Shown here piece after piece: positions 1 through 9,464 of a stretch of 53,924 bases of DNA (position 1 is the stretch's first letter; the number at the start of each line of letters is the position of its first letter). The stretch covers positions 1 to 53,924 of the forward strand of contig BAXO01000030.1 of the NCBI GenBank assembly GCA_001310555.1, read 5' to 3'. The position numbers and the translations under genes are program-made. This stretch comes from Bacillus sp. JCM 19058 (GTDB taxonomy: Bacteria > Bacillota > Bacilli > Bacillales_H > Bacillaceae_D). Below the pieces are notes generated by a model, which had not been told where the DNA came from, ran no database searches, and was given only the letters and a program-made list of their open reading frames with translations.

Positions 1-53
1 TCAAATTATTGTGTTCGAATTTTACACTCAATCATTGAATGATGAAATTGATT

Positions 54-73
54 CAAATGAATGAATGAATGAA
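54..73. repeat. Short (AATG)n tandem repeat
   Basis: About four to five copies of a 4-bp unit follow an 11-bp palindrome (TCATTGAATGA, around 33-43). The stretch is non-coding and lies just before the hairpin at 72-133. No function is evident. Confidence 0.5.
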
Positions 74-133
74 AAGCCAAAGCTATGCAGGAGAAGGCAG
101 TGTGCTGCTATCTTACTGTATGCTTTGGCTTTT
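72..133 (+). terminator. Long hairpin, probable terminator of the gene left of the window
   Basis: AAAAGCCAAAGC (72-83) pairs perfectly with GCTTTGGCTTTT (122-133). The 38-nt loop can fold further (ATGCAG with CTGTAT, GCAG with CTGC), giving a branched stem ending in T residues. It probably ends transcription of an upstream gene that is not in the window. Confidence 0.55.
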
Positions 134-224
134 GTCTATTTGCTTACAAATGAAGCGATGAGCGGTCGTTTTCTCCAATGATATGTCAGCCTTACGCCAT
201 CTAGTTTTATTTCCCTCGATCTGG

Positions 225-253
225 CTGACGTTTTCCGTACCGAATGCTATAAT
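225..253 (+). promoter_or_regulatory. SigA-type promoter for the AI-2E family gene
   Basis: CTGACG (225-230), a 17-bp spacer, then a consensus TATAAT (248-253), about 35 bp before the start codon at 288. Confidence 0.55.
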
Positions 254-287
254 AAAATAAAAAGACGAGGAAGGAACTTGCCTAACG

Positions 288-1397
288 ATGCCACAAAGTA
301 AATATTTTCGTTTCGGTATATGGATAGTTTTAATCTTTGTAATCATTTATCTTGGTTCGTTAATTGACTGGGTCTTTTCACCATTGATTATTTTAATTCA
401 AACCCTATTTGCGCCGATTCTACTGGCGGGTGTACTTTATTACCTTTTTCGTCCGATCGTTAATTTTCTTTCAATTAAAATTCCACGCGGCCTCTCAATA
501 TTAATACTGTTTATTGCGGTCCTTGCCTTAGTTGCCGGAATGTTTCTATTAGTCGGGCCTGAATTGCAACGCCAGTTCAACAGCTTTGTCGAAAACTGGC
601 CTAGAATTGTCAATCAAGTCCGCCTCTGGTTTTTAAATTTGCAGCAAAACGAATGGATTACACGTTTTCAAGTCAATGAAAGTTTTTCTTTGGACGAAAT
701 CATGTCATCGCTTGAAGCGTATTTAGCCGATATTATGTCAGTGGTCGTTTCAAATATAACGAACTTTATCGGCTTTGTTGCTAATGTTGTGATTGTTTTA
801 GTGATTATTCCGTTCGTTCTGTTCTATATGCTGAAGGAAGGGGAAAAGGCTCCGAATCAAGCGCTTCGCTTGCTTCCAGAAAAGCAGCGGAAAGAAGGAC
901 AGCGGATTTTAAAGGATATGGATACGGCATTGAGCTCCTATATTCAAGGGCAGATTATGGTCAGCATTTGCGTCGGGGTCCTTATCTATATCGGGTACTT
1001 AATTATCGGAATCGAATATTCATTAGTGCTCGGCTTAATTGCGATGTTCACGAACGTTATTCCGTTTCTAGGTCCGTGGATCGGTACAGCACCGGCCGTA
1101 GTCGTTGCTTTGTTTCATTCGCCTTTAATGGCTTTACTAGTTATTATCGTTGTCTTAGTGGTTCAACAGTTTGAAAGTAGCTTTATTTCTCCCCAAATCA
1201 TGGGGCGTAAACTGTCCATTCATCCGCTGACGATTGTTTTGTTATTACTGGTCGCCAGTAAATTTGCAGGGTTTCTAGGCCTGCTGCTTGCTGTTCCGAC
1301 TTACGCAGTAGGAAAAGTCATCGTTTCTCATACGTATCGATCATTCGATTGCGAAGTCGTACTGGGTGAAAGAGGCTTCGCAGAGGAAGTCTACTGA
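288..1397 (+). CDS. AI-2E family (UPF0118) transporter
   Basis: This uninterrupted 369-residue protein has the layout of the AI-2E/UPF0118 exporter family. Two hydrophobic segments (about residues 8-50) and a third (65-90) are followed by a soluble stretch (about 90-160). A membrane segment near 165-185 and a C-terminal bundle of helices follow, with the family-typical ending IHPLTIVLLLLVASKFAGFL near residue 310. Members export small solutes, polyamines or ions; the substrate cannot be read from sequence. An AGGAAGGA ribosome site lies upstream at a rather long spacing of about 11 bp. It is one of the few long genes here with no indel. Confidence 0.85.
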   Translation: MPQSKYFRFGIWIVLIFVIIYLGSLIDWVFSPLIILIQTLFAPILLAGVLYYLFRPIVNFLSIKIPRGLSILILFIAVLALVAGMFLLVGPELQRQFNSFVENWPRIVNQVRLWFLNLQQNEWITRFQVNESFSLDEIMSSLEAYLADIMSVVVSNITNFIGFVANVVIVLVIIPFVLFYMLKEGEKAPNQALRLLPEKQRKEGQRILKDMDTALSSYIQGQIMVSICVGVLIYIGYLIIGIEYSLVLGLIAMFTNVIPFLGPWIGTAPAVVVALFHSPLMALLVIIVVLVVQQFESSFISPQIMGRKLSIHPLTIVLLLLVASKFAGFLGLLLAVPTYAVGKVIVSHTYRSFDCEVVLGERGFAEEVY

Positions 1398-1433
1398 GAG
1401 AGATTAAAATACTAAGGTAGAGGTGTTGAGCAG

Positions 1434-1805
1434 ATGAGTTTTGAAAAGGACGGTATTGTTCAAGTTGGACCGGAAGAGTTAATGGAGATTTATAATTCCG
1501 GGGAAAAAGAGCCGATTATCATCGATGTCAGAGAGCCTGAGGAATATGAACAAGGTCATATTCCTGGTGTTCCACTAATCCCGATGAATACGATACCGGA
1601 GCATGTAGAAAAGCTTAAGCAAGAGAGGTCCTATATTTTCGTTTGTCGAAGCGGTGGAAGAAGCCAAAAGGTTTCCTTGTTTTTGAAGGAGAAAGGCTTT
1701 GACAATGTCCGTAATTACGCGGGTGGTATGCTCGAATGGACAGGTGAGTTAAAGCATGGGCTGGAATGGGTCGTTACTGACGCCTCAGAGCTTGGTGAAA
1801 AATAA
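1434..1805 (+). CDS. Rhodanese-like domain protein
   Basis: A single-domain rhodanese of 123 residues, probably a cytoplasmic sulfurtransferase or persulfide carrier. It shows the IDVREPEEYEQGHIPG motif (residues 30-45) and the active-site loop FVCRSGGRSQK with the catalytic cysteine near residue 71. The C-terminal GGMLEW motif is also typical. AGAGGTGTTGAG upstream provides the ribosome site. It starts 36 bp after the transporter and probably shares its transcript; a terminator follows at 1901-1929. Confidence 0.9.
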   Translation: MSFEKDGIVQVGPEELMEIYNSGEKEPIIIDVREPEEYEQGHIPGVPLIPMNTIPEHVEKLKQERSYIFVCRSGGRSQKVSLFLKEKGFDNVRNYAGGMLEWTGELKHGLEWVVTDASELGEK

Positions 1806-1900
1806 GGATAGACAGGAAGATTCAATTTGTTAGCCTTGAAAACTGTAGAAGCTAGCTGGATGGTGATAAGGAAGCTCTTTAATCGTGAAGGAGATTAGCA

Positions 1901-1929
1901 ACAGGCCGCTGATATGGCGGTCTGTTTTT
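1901..1929 (+). terminator. Rho-independent terminator after the rhodanese gene
   Basis: ACAGGCCGC (1901-1909) pairs with GCGGTCTGT (1917-1925) around a 7-nt loop, with a short T tract to 1929. Confidence 0.8.
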
Positions 1930-1964
1930 GATAAAAATTGTCTTGACGGTATAAAGGCTGTAAG

Positions 1965-1993
1965 GTGAACTTGAAAATGGGAAATGCTATAAT
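1965..1993 (+). promoter_or_regulatory. Probable promoter for the YitV-like gene
   Basis: A consensus -10 TATAAT (1988-1993) lies 17 bp after a weak -35 (GTGAAC). It follows the terminator at 1901-1929 and precedes the start at 2089. Confidence 0.4.
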
Positions 1994-2088
1994 TGAAACG
2001 AGAATGGAACACATTTTAGAGGAGATTAGACTGTTTTCTGCGTTGGAGTCTTCCAAGAGGATAAGTGATCGATAAAGGAGCTGCTGCC

Positions 2089-2877
2089 ATGATTACGATA
2101 AAAAATGAAACGATTTCGGGTATTCCGACGTTACACGTCGTGCAGGATGAAAAAAGGGAACAAGGTGAACTACCGGCTGTTTTCTTTCTGCATGGGTATA
2201 CGAGTGCGAAAGAGCACAATTTAGCTATCGCTTACTTACTAGCGGAAAAAGGCTTTCGTGTCTTTTTGCTGATGCGATTTATCACGGAGAGCGAGAAGGG
2301 AATTTCACAGGGAAGGAGCGAGATTTGCTTTTTTTGGGAGGTCGTCTTAACGTCGATTCAAGATCTGAACAAGCTGAAAGAGCATTATTCTGAGCAAAAG
2401 CTCATCGATCTGAATAGAGTAGGTGTTAGCGGGACCTCGATGGGAGCAATTACAACCTACGGTGCACTTACGCAATATAAATGGATCCAGTCAGCCGTTT
2501 GCTTTATGGGGGCCGCTTACTTTCAAAAACTCGCTCACGAACAAATGAATCAGCTTGAACAGAAAGGGATTGTCTTAGAGGAGGAAGCTAAGGCTGATGT
2601 GCTGGCAAAGATACGCCCGTTCGATTTATCCTATCAAGTCGAAAAGTTAAATCAACGACCACTACTCATCTGGCACGGAAAGCAGGATAAGGTGGTGCCG
2701 TTTGCTTTTTCAGAAGAGCTATATCACGATATTCAGCCACACTATCAGGATACGCCGCAATGGCTTGAGTTTTCGATAGAGGAAAGGAGCGGTCACAAGG
2801 TTCCGCGCCAGGCGATATTGGAAGCAGTGAGCTGGTTTGAAGCTCACTTATTAACAAAGCGAAGGCGAGTATCCTAA
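2089..2877 (+). CDS. YitV-like alpha/beta-hydrolase (esterase)
   Basis: Alpha/beta-hydrolase fold with an oxyanion region FFLHGYTSAKE, the nucleophile elbow GTSMG, an acidic residue in WHGKQDKVV and a terminal histidine in ERSGHKV. These make a Ser-Asp-His triad, as in B. subtilis YitV. The ATG at 2089 follows AAAGGAG at good spacing. Residues about 60-82 (2268-2334) look wrong. Shifting one frame there gives ADAIYHGERE, the family motif, and the frame returns at the T7 run 2329-2335. A T run at 2263-2267 therefore seems one base short and the later one a base long, compensating each other. The stop overlaps the next start (TAATG). Confidence 0.82.
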   Translation: MITIKNETISGIPTLHVVQDEKREQGELPAVFFLHGYTSAKEHNLAIAYLLAEKGFRVFLLMRFITESEKGISQGRSEICFFWEVVLTSIQDLNKLKEHYSEQKLIDLNRVGVSGTSMGAITTYGALTQYKWIQSAVCFMGAAYFQKLAHEQMNQLEQKGIVLEEEAKADVLAKIRPFDLSYQVEKLNQRPLLIWHGKQDKVVPFAFSEELYHDIQPHYQDTPQWLEFSIEERSGHKVPRQAILEAVSWFEAHLLTKRRRVS

Positions 2878-3715
2878 TGATTAAATTCAATTTGTTTAAA
2901 GAAATTCAAAAGCTTATCATCGTTAGTATCGGTGCGTTTTTTTTAGCCGCATCACTGAACTTTTTTTCTTATTCCTGCGAATGTTTTCGCAAGTGGCTTT
3001 ACCGGAGTTGCTCAGCTATTAGCGACGATAATGCCCGTATCAACCGGAATTTTGCTTTTTTTTGCTGAACATTCCCGTGGCCATACTCGGGTGGTTAAAA
3101 GTAGGGAAAAGCTTTACAGTCTATAGCTTTATCAACGTTTTTTTAACGACGATATTTTTGGAACTGCTGCCGGTTCAAGCTTTCTCTCCTGACATTATGC
3201 TTAATTCAGTGTTCGGTGGAGTGATTGCGGCAATTGGTGCGGGATTGGCGCTGAAATGGGGTGCTTCCTCTGGAGGCTTGGACATTGTCGCCTTGATCTT
3301 GGCGCGCTACAGCGATCGACCGGTCGGGACTTACTTTTTCCTTTTGAATGGAATTATCGTGATTGCTTCAGGCTTTTTATTCGATGCGGAAAAAGCACTG
3401 TACACACTGATCACTTTATACGTAACCTCGCGTGTGATTGATGCAATTCATACTCGTCATGTGAAGCTGACGGCGATGATTGTAACGAAGAAAGCGGCAG
3501 AGCTAAGAGCTGCGATTCACCAAAACATAACGAGAGGAATTACACGGATTCCAGCAAAAGGCGGCTATCACTCGGACGATAAAGAGGTTCTTATGATCGT
3601 TATTACTCGCTATGAGCTATATGATTTAAAGCGAATCATTGCCGAAGTGGATCCGGCGGCTTTTACTAATATCGTACAATCCTCAAGTATATTTGGTTTG
3701 TTTCGTAAAGACTAA
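2877..3715 (+). pseudogene. YitT family membrane protein, two apparent frameshifts
   Basis: Read across two breaks, this is one YitT/DUF161 protein. It has several N-terminal membrane helices, including VFASGFTGVAQLLATI and the GGxxxG-rich SVFGGVIAAIGAGLALKWGA followed by SSGGLD. A C-terminal cytoplasmic DUF2179 domain follows (ITRGITRIPAKGGYHSDD, about residue 220 on). The breaks lie in T7 (2961-2967) and T8 (3056-3063); removing one T from each gives a continuous frame of about 279 residues. The ATG overlaps the YitV-like stop, which suggests translational coupling. The family's substrate is unknown. I think the gene is intact in the organism and broken only in this text. Confidence 0.8.
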
Positions 3716-3736
3716 TTCCGGGAAGGAATGATTTAA

Positions 3737-4236
3737 ATGAATGGGCGTTTATTAGCGCTCTTTCTAGTTCTCATATCGGTAATGTTGATGGGGCGGGTTG
3801 CGGCCAACAAATAGAAGCACCTACTTCAGGTACGACTGATACAGAAAAGGAACAGGAGGAAGAGATGAAAAATTGGGCCTTTGATGTTGAGACGGAAAAG
3901 CGTGAGCAAGAGCTGTTAGTTCATATGACATTAGAAAATCTGACGGAGCAAGAAAAGAACCTAGATTTTTCCTCAGGTCAAATATTCGAATTGATCTTGA
4001 AGGATTCATCAGGCGAAACGGTCTATCGTTTTTCAGATGGGAAAATGTTTACGATGGCAATCGTTCAGCAAACTTATGGGGCAGGGGAGTCTCAGTCATT
4101 TAGTGAAGCAGTTGATATTAGCCAATTGGAGTCTGGAACCTATTCGCTCAAGGCAGAAATAGTTGCTGCTTCCATTGATGGCAAAGAGTTGAAGGATAAA
4201 GAGGAATTTACCGCTAGCGTAGAGGTCGAAATATAG
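3737..4236 (+). pseudogene. BsuPI-domain lipoprotein, one apparent frameshift
   Basis: The start at 3737 encodes a signal peptide (NGRLLALFLVLISVMLMG). Adding one G to GGGG at 3790-3793 continues it as AGCGQQIEAP, a lipobox-like site with the lipidated cysteine. The mature part is an acidic linker and then a domain resembling BsuPI (intracellular proteinase inhibitor), with FELILKDSSGETVYRFSDGK and FTMAI, about residues 45-165. Known family members inhibit a serine protease in B. subtilis; a surface-anchored role here is inference. The text as given breaks after 25 codons. Confidence 0.7.
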
Positions 4237-4264
4237 AAATTGAAATGGAAGCTTACCTCGCCTA

Positions 4265-4293
4265 TTGACAACCGGAGAGGTATTTCCTATACT
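4265..4293 (+). promoter_or_regulatory. Consensus SigA promoter upstream of the ABC-F leader
   Basis: TTGACA (4265-4270), exactly 17 bp, TATACT (4288-4293). It predicts a start near 4300 and about 300 nt of leader before the ABC-F start at 4596. Confidence 0.75.
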
Positions 4294-4329
4294 TTACAAA
4301 ATATATTCAATTTATCGAGGTGGAAAGGA

Positions 4330-4371
4330 ATGGAATTTTTGTCGACTGTTTTAACGAGAGAATTGGTTTAG
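4330..4371 (+). CDS. Putative 13-residue leader peptide of the ABC-F gene
   Basis: A short ORF (MEFLSTVLTRELV) preceded by GAGGTGGAAAGG at usable spacing, inside the leader that starts at the consensus promoter 4265-4293. A strong terminator lies 80 bp downstream and the ABC-F gene after it. Leader-ORF plus terminator arrangements control several resistance ABC-F genes by ribosome-dependent attenuation. That this ORF is translated and acts so is inference. I did not find a convincing antiterminator by eye. Confidence 0.35.
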   Translation: MEFLSTVLTRELV

Positions 4372-4451
4372 ACGGGAGAAGTCTGCCCTTTTTTAAGCCA
4401 TCTCGAGAACAGTTGATACGAATTTGCATCCTTTCTTACTGAGCATATAAA

Positions 4452-4486
4452 GTGGGTAAGGTGTGTTCACCTTACCCGCTTTTTTT
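4452..4486 (+). terminator. Strong terminator, possible attenuator before the ABC-F gene
   Basis: GTGGGTAAGGTG (4452-4463) pairs with CACCTTACCCGC (4468-4479) with one wobble and a 4-nt loop, followed by seven T. It stands between the promoter at 4265-4293 and the ABC-F start at 4596, so the ABC-F gene needs read-through or a promoter after 4486. Confidence 0.85.
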
Positions 4487-4595
4487 CTTTAAATGGATAC
4501 GCACTTTGTGCTGTTCTCCTTGGATGGCTGTTGGGCCAACAAGTGCCTATAGGCACTGTCAATGCATTTGGACGAAGCCAAAAGGAGAGAGACAT

Positions 4596-6131
4596 ATGAG
4601 CATAGTAGACGTAAATCGTGTAACACATTTGTATGGAGATCGAATAACGTTCCAGAACGTAAGCCTTCGATTACTAAAAGGTGAGCATATCGGGTTAGTT
4701 GGAGCCAACGGAGCCGGAAAATCGACGTTTCTTAAGCTCCTGACAGGTACCTTATTGCCCGATCATGGCAATATTAGCTGGCTGCCGGACGTGAGAGTAG
4801 GTTATCTTGAGCAGCATGTGGAGCTGCCTTTGCAAACGACGCTAAAGGAATATTTGCAAACCGCCTTTCGTAGCCTCTACGCAAAAGAGGAGGAAATGCA
4901 GCAGCTTGCAGTACAGATGGCGCATGAGCAGGGAGAGCTTGAGCGGTTATTGCACCAATACGGAAAGCTGCAAACAGAACTGGAGAATAACCGCTTTTAC
5001 GAGCTCGATGCCAAAATAGAGGAAGTGGCATCAGGACTTGGGTTTGACAGCCTTCGACTTGACTATAAAATCAAGCGGTTAAGCGGCGGCCAACAGACGA
5101 AGCTTTTGCTTGCCAAACTGCTGCTCGAGCAGCCGGATGTATTGCTTATGGATGAACCAACAAATTACTTGGACGAACCGCATATTGCGTGGTTGACAGA
5201 TTATCTTGTCAATTATGAGCAAGCGTTTGTCGTCGTCCCACACGACGAGCTGTTTCTTAATAAGATCGCAAACGTTATTTTTCATGCCGCTCATCAAACG
5301 ATTACTCGCTATGCCGGGAACTATGAGCAGTTTTTGAAAAGCGATAAGCAAAAACGGATTCAGCTTAAAGCCAAGTACGAAAAGCAAACCCGGGAAATCG
5401 AAAAGCTGAAGACTTTTATTGATAAAAATCGCAACCGAAAGGCAAGGCAGGCAAAAAGTCGCGAGAAGGCGTTGAGTAAAATCTCTCGGTCCAGCCTTTA
5501 CTTGATGCACCAGAGCCTCGATTCGTTTTTCAAGCGGAGCGGAAAGCTCCTGCGATTGCGATTGAGGCCAAGGAGGCGGGGATCGGCTATAGCGGTTTGC
5601 TGTTTCCACCTGTCACTTTAACGGTTAAACGTAATGATAAAATTGCGATAGTCGGCGAAAACGGTATGGGAAAATCGACATTAGTGAAGACCTTGCTCGG
5701 GAAGCTACCGCCTTTAGAGGGAACGATTGCCATCGGCGATGATGTAAAAGTAGCTTACTTTCAGCAAGAGGATCTAGCCACGCGGCAAACGGCACTAGAG
5801 GCCGTATCTGCGAGTTATCCTAATCTTACTCAGGCAGAGCTTCGCCGAACATTGGCAATGACCGGATTGACTGCCGAACATATCGAGAAGCCAATTTCGA
5901 CGCTCAGCGGAGGGGAGCAAGCTAAAGTACGCCTGTCGATCTTGATGCTGACGACAAATAATATGCTCGTTCTCGATGAACCGACCAACCATCTTGATCT
6001 CAAAGCAAAAAAAGGCATTAAAGCGTGCACTTACTACCTATGAAGGGACTGTATTGCTCGTATCGCATGAGCAAGATTTTTATCAAGATTGGGTCACCGA
6101 CATTTGGTCTATCCACCAATGGAGGGAATGA
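4596..6131 (+). pseudogene. ABC-F family ATPase (YkpA/YfmM-like), two apparent frameshifts
   Basis: Two ABC ATPase domains in one soluble protein of about 511 residues: a translation factor or antibiotic-resistance ATPase that would act in the ribosomal E site. Domain 1 has Walker A GANGAGKST, signature LSGGQ and Walker B VLLMDEPTNYLD; a charged linker follows (about residues 240-300). Domain 2 has GENGMGKST, LSGGEQAK and VLDEPTNHLD. The ATG at 4596 follows AAAGGAGAG. The switch in domain 1 reads VVPHDE where SHD is usual. Breaks: one G seems missing near 5490, and A7 at 6007-6013 is one base off, after which SHEQDF and the C-terminus continue to 6131. Resistance versus housekeeping role cannot be decided. 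Confidence 0.85.
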
Positions 6132-6153
6132 GCCAGTGAATGAGAAGAGAAAC

Positions 6154-6198
6154 GAAAGGAAGCTCCGAGAGAACAGTAGTCTCAAGGAGCTTCCTTTC
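6154..6198. terminator. Hairpin between convergent ABC-F and helicase operons
   Basis: GAAAGGAAGCTCC (6154-6166) pairs perfectly with GGAGCTTCCTTTC (6186-6198); the loop can pair further (GAGA with TCTC). It lies between oppositely oriented genes and probably stops transcription from both sides, though T tracts are short. Confidence 0.65.
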
Positions 6199-6274
6199 AA
6201 TTTATCCAATCTAGCTGCATCTATTTTCGCATACGAGACGCGACAAGTGTCCGAGCCGGCAAGATAAGAATGGT

Positions 6275-6454
6275 TTACTTTGGCTCGTTCGGCGGCCACC
6301 GTTTTGCAGCCGCCTGCATGAGCGCTTCTCTTAACGCCAGCCATTGCTCTGACTTCGTTCCATTATCCTCCTCGGGAATGAGAGTCTCCTTCTCAGGAGA
6401 AATTGCTTTACCGTACCAATAGGTATGAACATGCTCGGGTAATGGTTTCGCCAT
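6275..6454 (-). CDS. Small soluble protein of unknown function downstream of the helicase
   Basis: I do not recognise this 59-residue protein. It begins MAKPLPEHVHTYWYGKAI and ends in a helix rich in Ala and Trp (EQWLALREALMQAAAKRW). No signal peptide or membrane segment is visible. An AAAGGAGT ribosome site sits six bases before the ATG at 6454, a strong argument that it is real. It follows the SNF2 helicase by about 30 bp on the same strand, so it is probably the last gene of that operon. Confidence 0.6.
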   Translation of the reverse strand: MAKPLPEHVHTYWYGKAISPEKETLIPEEDNGTKSEQWLALREALMQAAAKRWPPNEPK

Positions 6455-6483
6455 CACTGTACTCCTTTCCCTTTTTGCACCTG

Positions 6484-9464
6484 CTATTGAGTTAACTTGA
6501 TTAACCCAAGAATTTCCTCATTTGTTAGTTCCGACAGTGGCTGGCTTCCAGCAGCGAAGATTTGGTCGGCCAATGCTGTTTCTGAAGCAGCATTTGATCG
6601 ATGCGTTCTTCTAACGTACCGACAGTGACCAGCTTATGAACCATAACATCCTTTGTTTGACCGATCCGAAATACACGATCCGTCGCTTGATTCTCTACAG
6701 CTGGATTCCACCAGCGATCGTAGTGAATAACTTGAGTCGCAGCTGTCAGGTTAAGTCCGACGCTCCTGCCTTTAAAGAAAGGACAAAGGCTGGAACGCTG
6801 CTATTGTCTTGGAATGTTTGAATCGCTTCCTGACGCTTCGAACGAGTTAAGCTCCCGTGAAGAAACGGTATTTGTTGCTGAAAATGTTTGTTCAATGTCG
6901 CTGTGATTAGCTTGCCCATTTCTTTATATTGGCTAAAAATCAAAACTTTTTCATTATGTGCAACAATTTGCTCGGTTAGCTGCAACAATTTATCCCACTT
7001 TTCGGAATGGTGGGCATCGACGTCGTTCTCCTTCAGAAAGTGGGCAGGATGATTACAAATTTGCTTTAGCTTCGTCAAGCTGCGCAAAATTAAAGAGCGC
7101 CTTTCCATGTGTGAGACGACATCAAGCTGCCCGGCTAACTCATCCACGACCGCCTGATACAGAGCTGCTTGTTCGACGGATAAATGAACCTTGTGAATTT
7201 GCTCCTTCTTTTCCGGTAAACCGAGGTCAAGCGATTGATCCGACTTTTTACGGCGAAGAATAAACGGATAAATCAGCTGGCGGAGCTGCTTGAGACGTTC
7301 TTTATTTTTTGTTTTTTCGATCGGTTTAATAAATTGCTCCTGAAAGGTTCGGTAAGAGCCAAAGTAGGCCGGGTTTAAGACGTCCATCAGCGACCATAAT
7401 TCTCTCAGCCTATTTTCGAGTGGAGTTCCTGTCAGTGCGAGCCGGTGAGAGGCTCTGAGTGCTTTGATCACACGGCGCTGCTTCGTTTCGATATTTTTAA
7501 TATGCTGGGCTTCGTCAAGGATGAGCCCATTCCATCGCTCAGCAGATAAAAGCTGCTGATCACGAACCGCAAGCTGGTACGAGGTTATCACGAGATCGTA
7601 AGCTTGTAAATCATTCAAATCATGCTCAAGGCGAGTAGGTCCATGGTGAACAAAGAGACGTAAGGTCGGCGCGAACAATTGGCATTCATTCAACCAATTA
7701 TGAATTAATGATGTTGGACAAATGAGCAAAAAGGGGCCATTTTTTTTATTTTCCCTTTGCTGGGTTTCCAACACATACAGAATATAGGCCAGCGTTTGAA
7801 TCGACTTCCCTAAGCCCATGTCATCTGCCAAACAGCCTCCGAATCCGGAACGCCGTAGCTGAACAAGCCAGGAAGCTCCTTCGTGCTGGTATGGTCTGAG
7901 CTCTCCTGTAAAGCGAGCAGGTAAACGAATGAGCGGGACGGATTGACGATAAAGTGATTTCAAGGCTTCACTCATATCCCGATCCCATGTTATTGAAAAG
8001 CTGACATCAGCTTCTTCGCTGAACGGTGTACTCGAACGGTGATTCAAATGCCACGCTTCTAAATAAGTACTGCTTGATTCAATGCTGTCTAGATAGGAGC
8101 GTAATTGTTCAGCTAGCTGGGGGTCCCAGGAGATCCATTGATTGTTCGTATGAACAAACGGGCGTTGTCCTTTCACATAATTGGCAAATTCAGCAGCAGT
8201 TAAAGTTGCTTCCCCGATCGCGACTTCATAAGTAAAGCTTGCAAGGCTTTGCCAATTAAGCATCGGCTCGCTATCGGATGCTTCGTTCGTTGCGTTCATT
8301 TTCAACAGAACCTTCATGGGCTTCTGCTGCTGCAACCACTTCGGTACGATCAAATGAAAGCCTAGTTCTTCTAATGTCGAATCCTCCTTCGTAAACAGTG
8401 CATAAGCTTCTTCAGCCTCAAGTGATAACGTCGGCTCAGATAAACTAATTCTAGACAAGGGAGGCACCTGTTGCTGCAGCCTTTTGACGTCTTGTTTAAG
8501 CTGACTAATCGGATTGCTTCGCCAAGGGTGCTCCCCGCGTTCGAGCTCTGCCATTGCGACTATTTTAGCTGGCTGTTTACGGTCGACCATGCAGAGAGAA
8601 ACCGACCACCTTTCTTGGCGTGGCTTAGGCTCGTGCAAAACAATTCCTGACTTAAACGGTTGAATATTGGCTGTACCGAGCCCTTGTTGCAGCAATGTTA
8701 AAGAACTTTCCGTTTCGAGCGAGCTATCGGTTAATAGCGTCTCAACGAACGGACGCCATTTCGGCTCAAGCGATTCCTGCCAAGCGCGAAAGGCGTCAGA
8801 GATTTCAGGCTCAGTGACAAGCGTACGGATCGCAGCGTCTACTACAGGGTGAAGCACCTCTTGAAATTGCTTAACAGAAGGGGTGGAATCCTCTCTTTGC
8901 TGAACGTAAGACGTGCTTGTGCGTAGCGATACGCTTACGGATGGCATGGCTTCCCACCAACGTCCCCAGTCGAACCGTTCAAGCTGCCATTGCCCACTTG
9001 TTCGGTGAAAAAAAGCCTAGGCGAATACAGTTTTGAAACTCTTCAAAAAGCTTGAGCCAGTAGTTTAAATCGTCAGAGATAACGAAATCACTGTCTTTTA
9101 CCCAGCGGTTGAGTAACGGCCAATAGTAAGCGAGCTGTTCAGCAGTGAGAACGATTCCTTGAATCGGGAAGGAGTAACGGCTCATATTCGACTCAGCCTG
9201 ATATATTGTAATTTCACCCGCCGGGGACTGAAAAATTCTGTTGTTTAACGGTACGTCGATGATGCCTTTTTCCGTTTCGATAAAGGTTCCATAATAAGAG
9301 GTAGGATCCTCACGAAAAAGGGCAAGCTTTAATTCAAACGGATCAAGCAGAAAAGGATATTGAAAATTGACGATTTGGTCAAAGCGCGAGCTCGGTGCTT
9401 TTTCTCCCCATAGGAAAAAGCGGTTTTCTAACCACCCGGCATGGACGATAATCGGTTTAATCAA
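6484..9464 (-). pseudogene. SNF2-family DEAD/DEAH helicase (YwqA-like), three apparent frameshifts
   Basis: Read across the breaks this is one SNF2 protein of about 990 residues. The N-terminal third (AGWLENRFFLWGE onward) resembles the YwqA/DUF3670 extension. The ATPase core has ADDMGLGKSIQ (motif I), LDEAQHIKN (II), LTGTPLENRL (III) and, in a shifted frame, AGGVGLNL and [12 protein letters not shown] (V/VI), ending [13 protein letters not shown]. Breaks: A7 on the plus strand at 9008-9014, one base near 6750 and one near 6590. A TTG start at 9464 overlaps the upstream gene. SNF2 ATPases move DNA-bound proteins such as RNA polymerase; the target here is unknown. Confidence 0.85.

Noticed and set aside
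968..1174. Open frame inside the AI-2E family gene in another phase
   Set aside because: The AI-2E frame is intact and conserved across the whole segment.
5079..5609. A 176-codon open frame opposite the ABC-F gene
   Set aside because: It is antisense to conserved ATPase motifs and shows no family features of its own.
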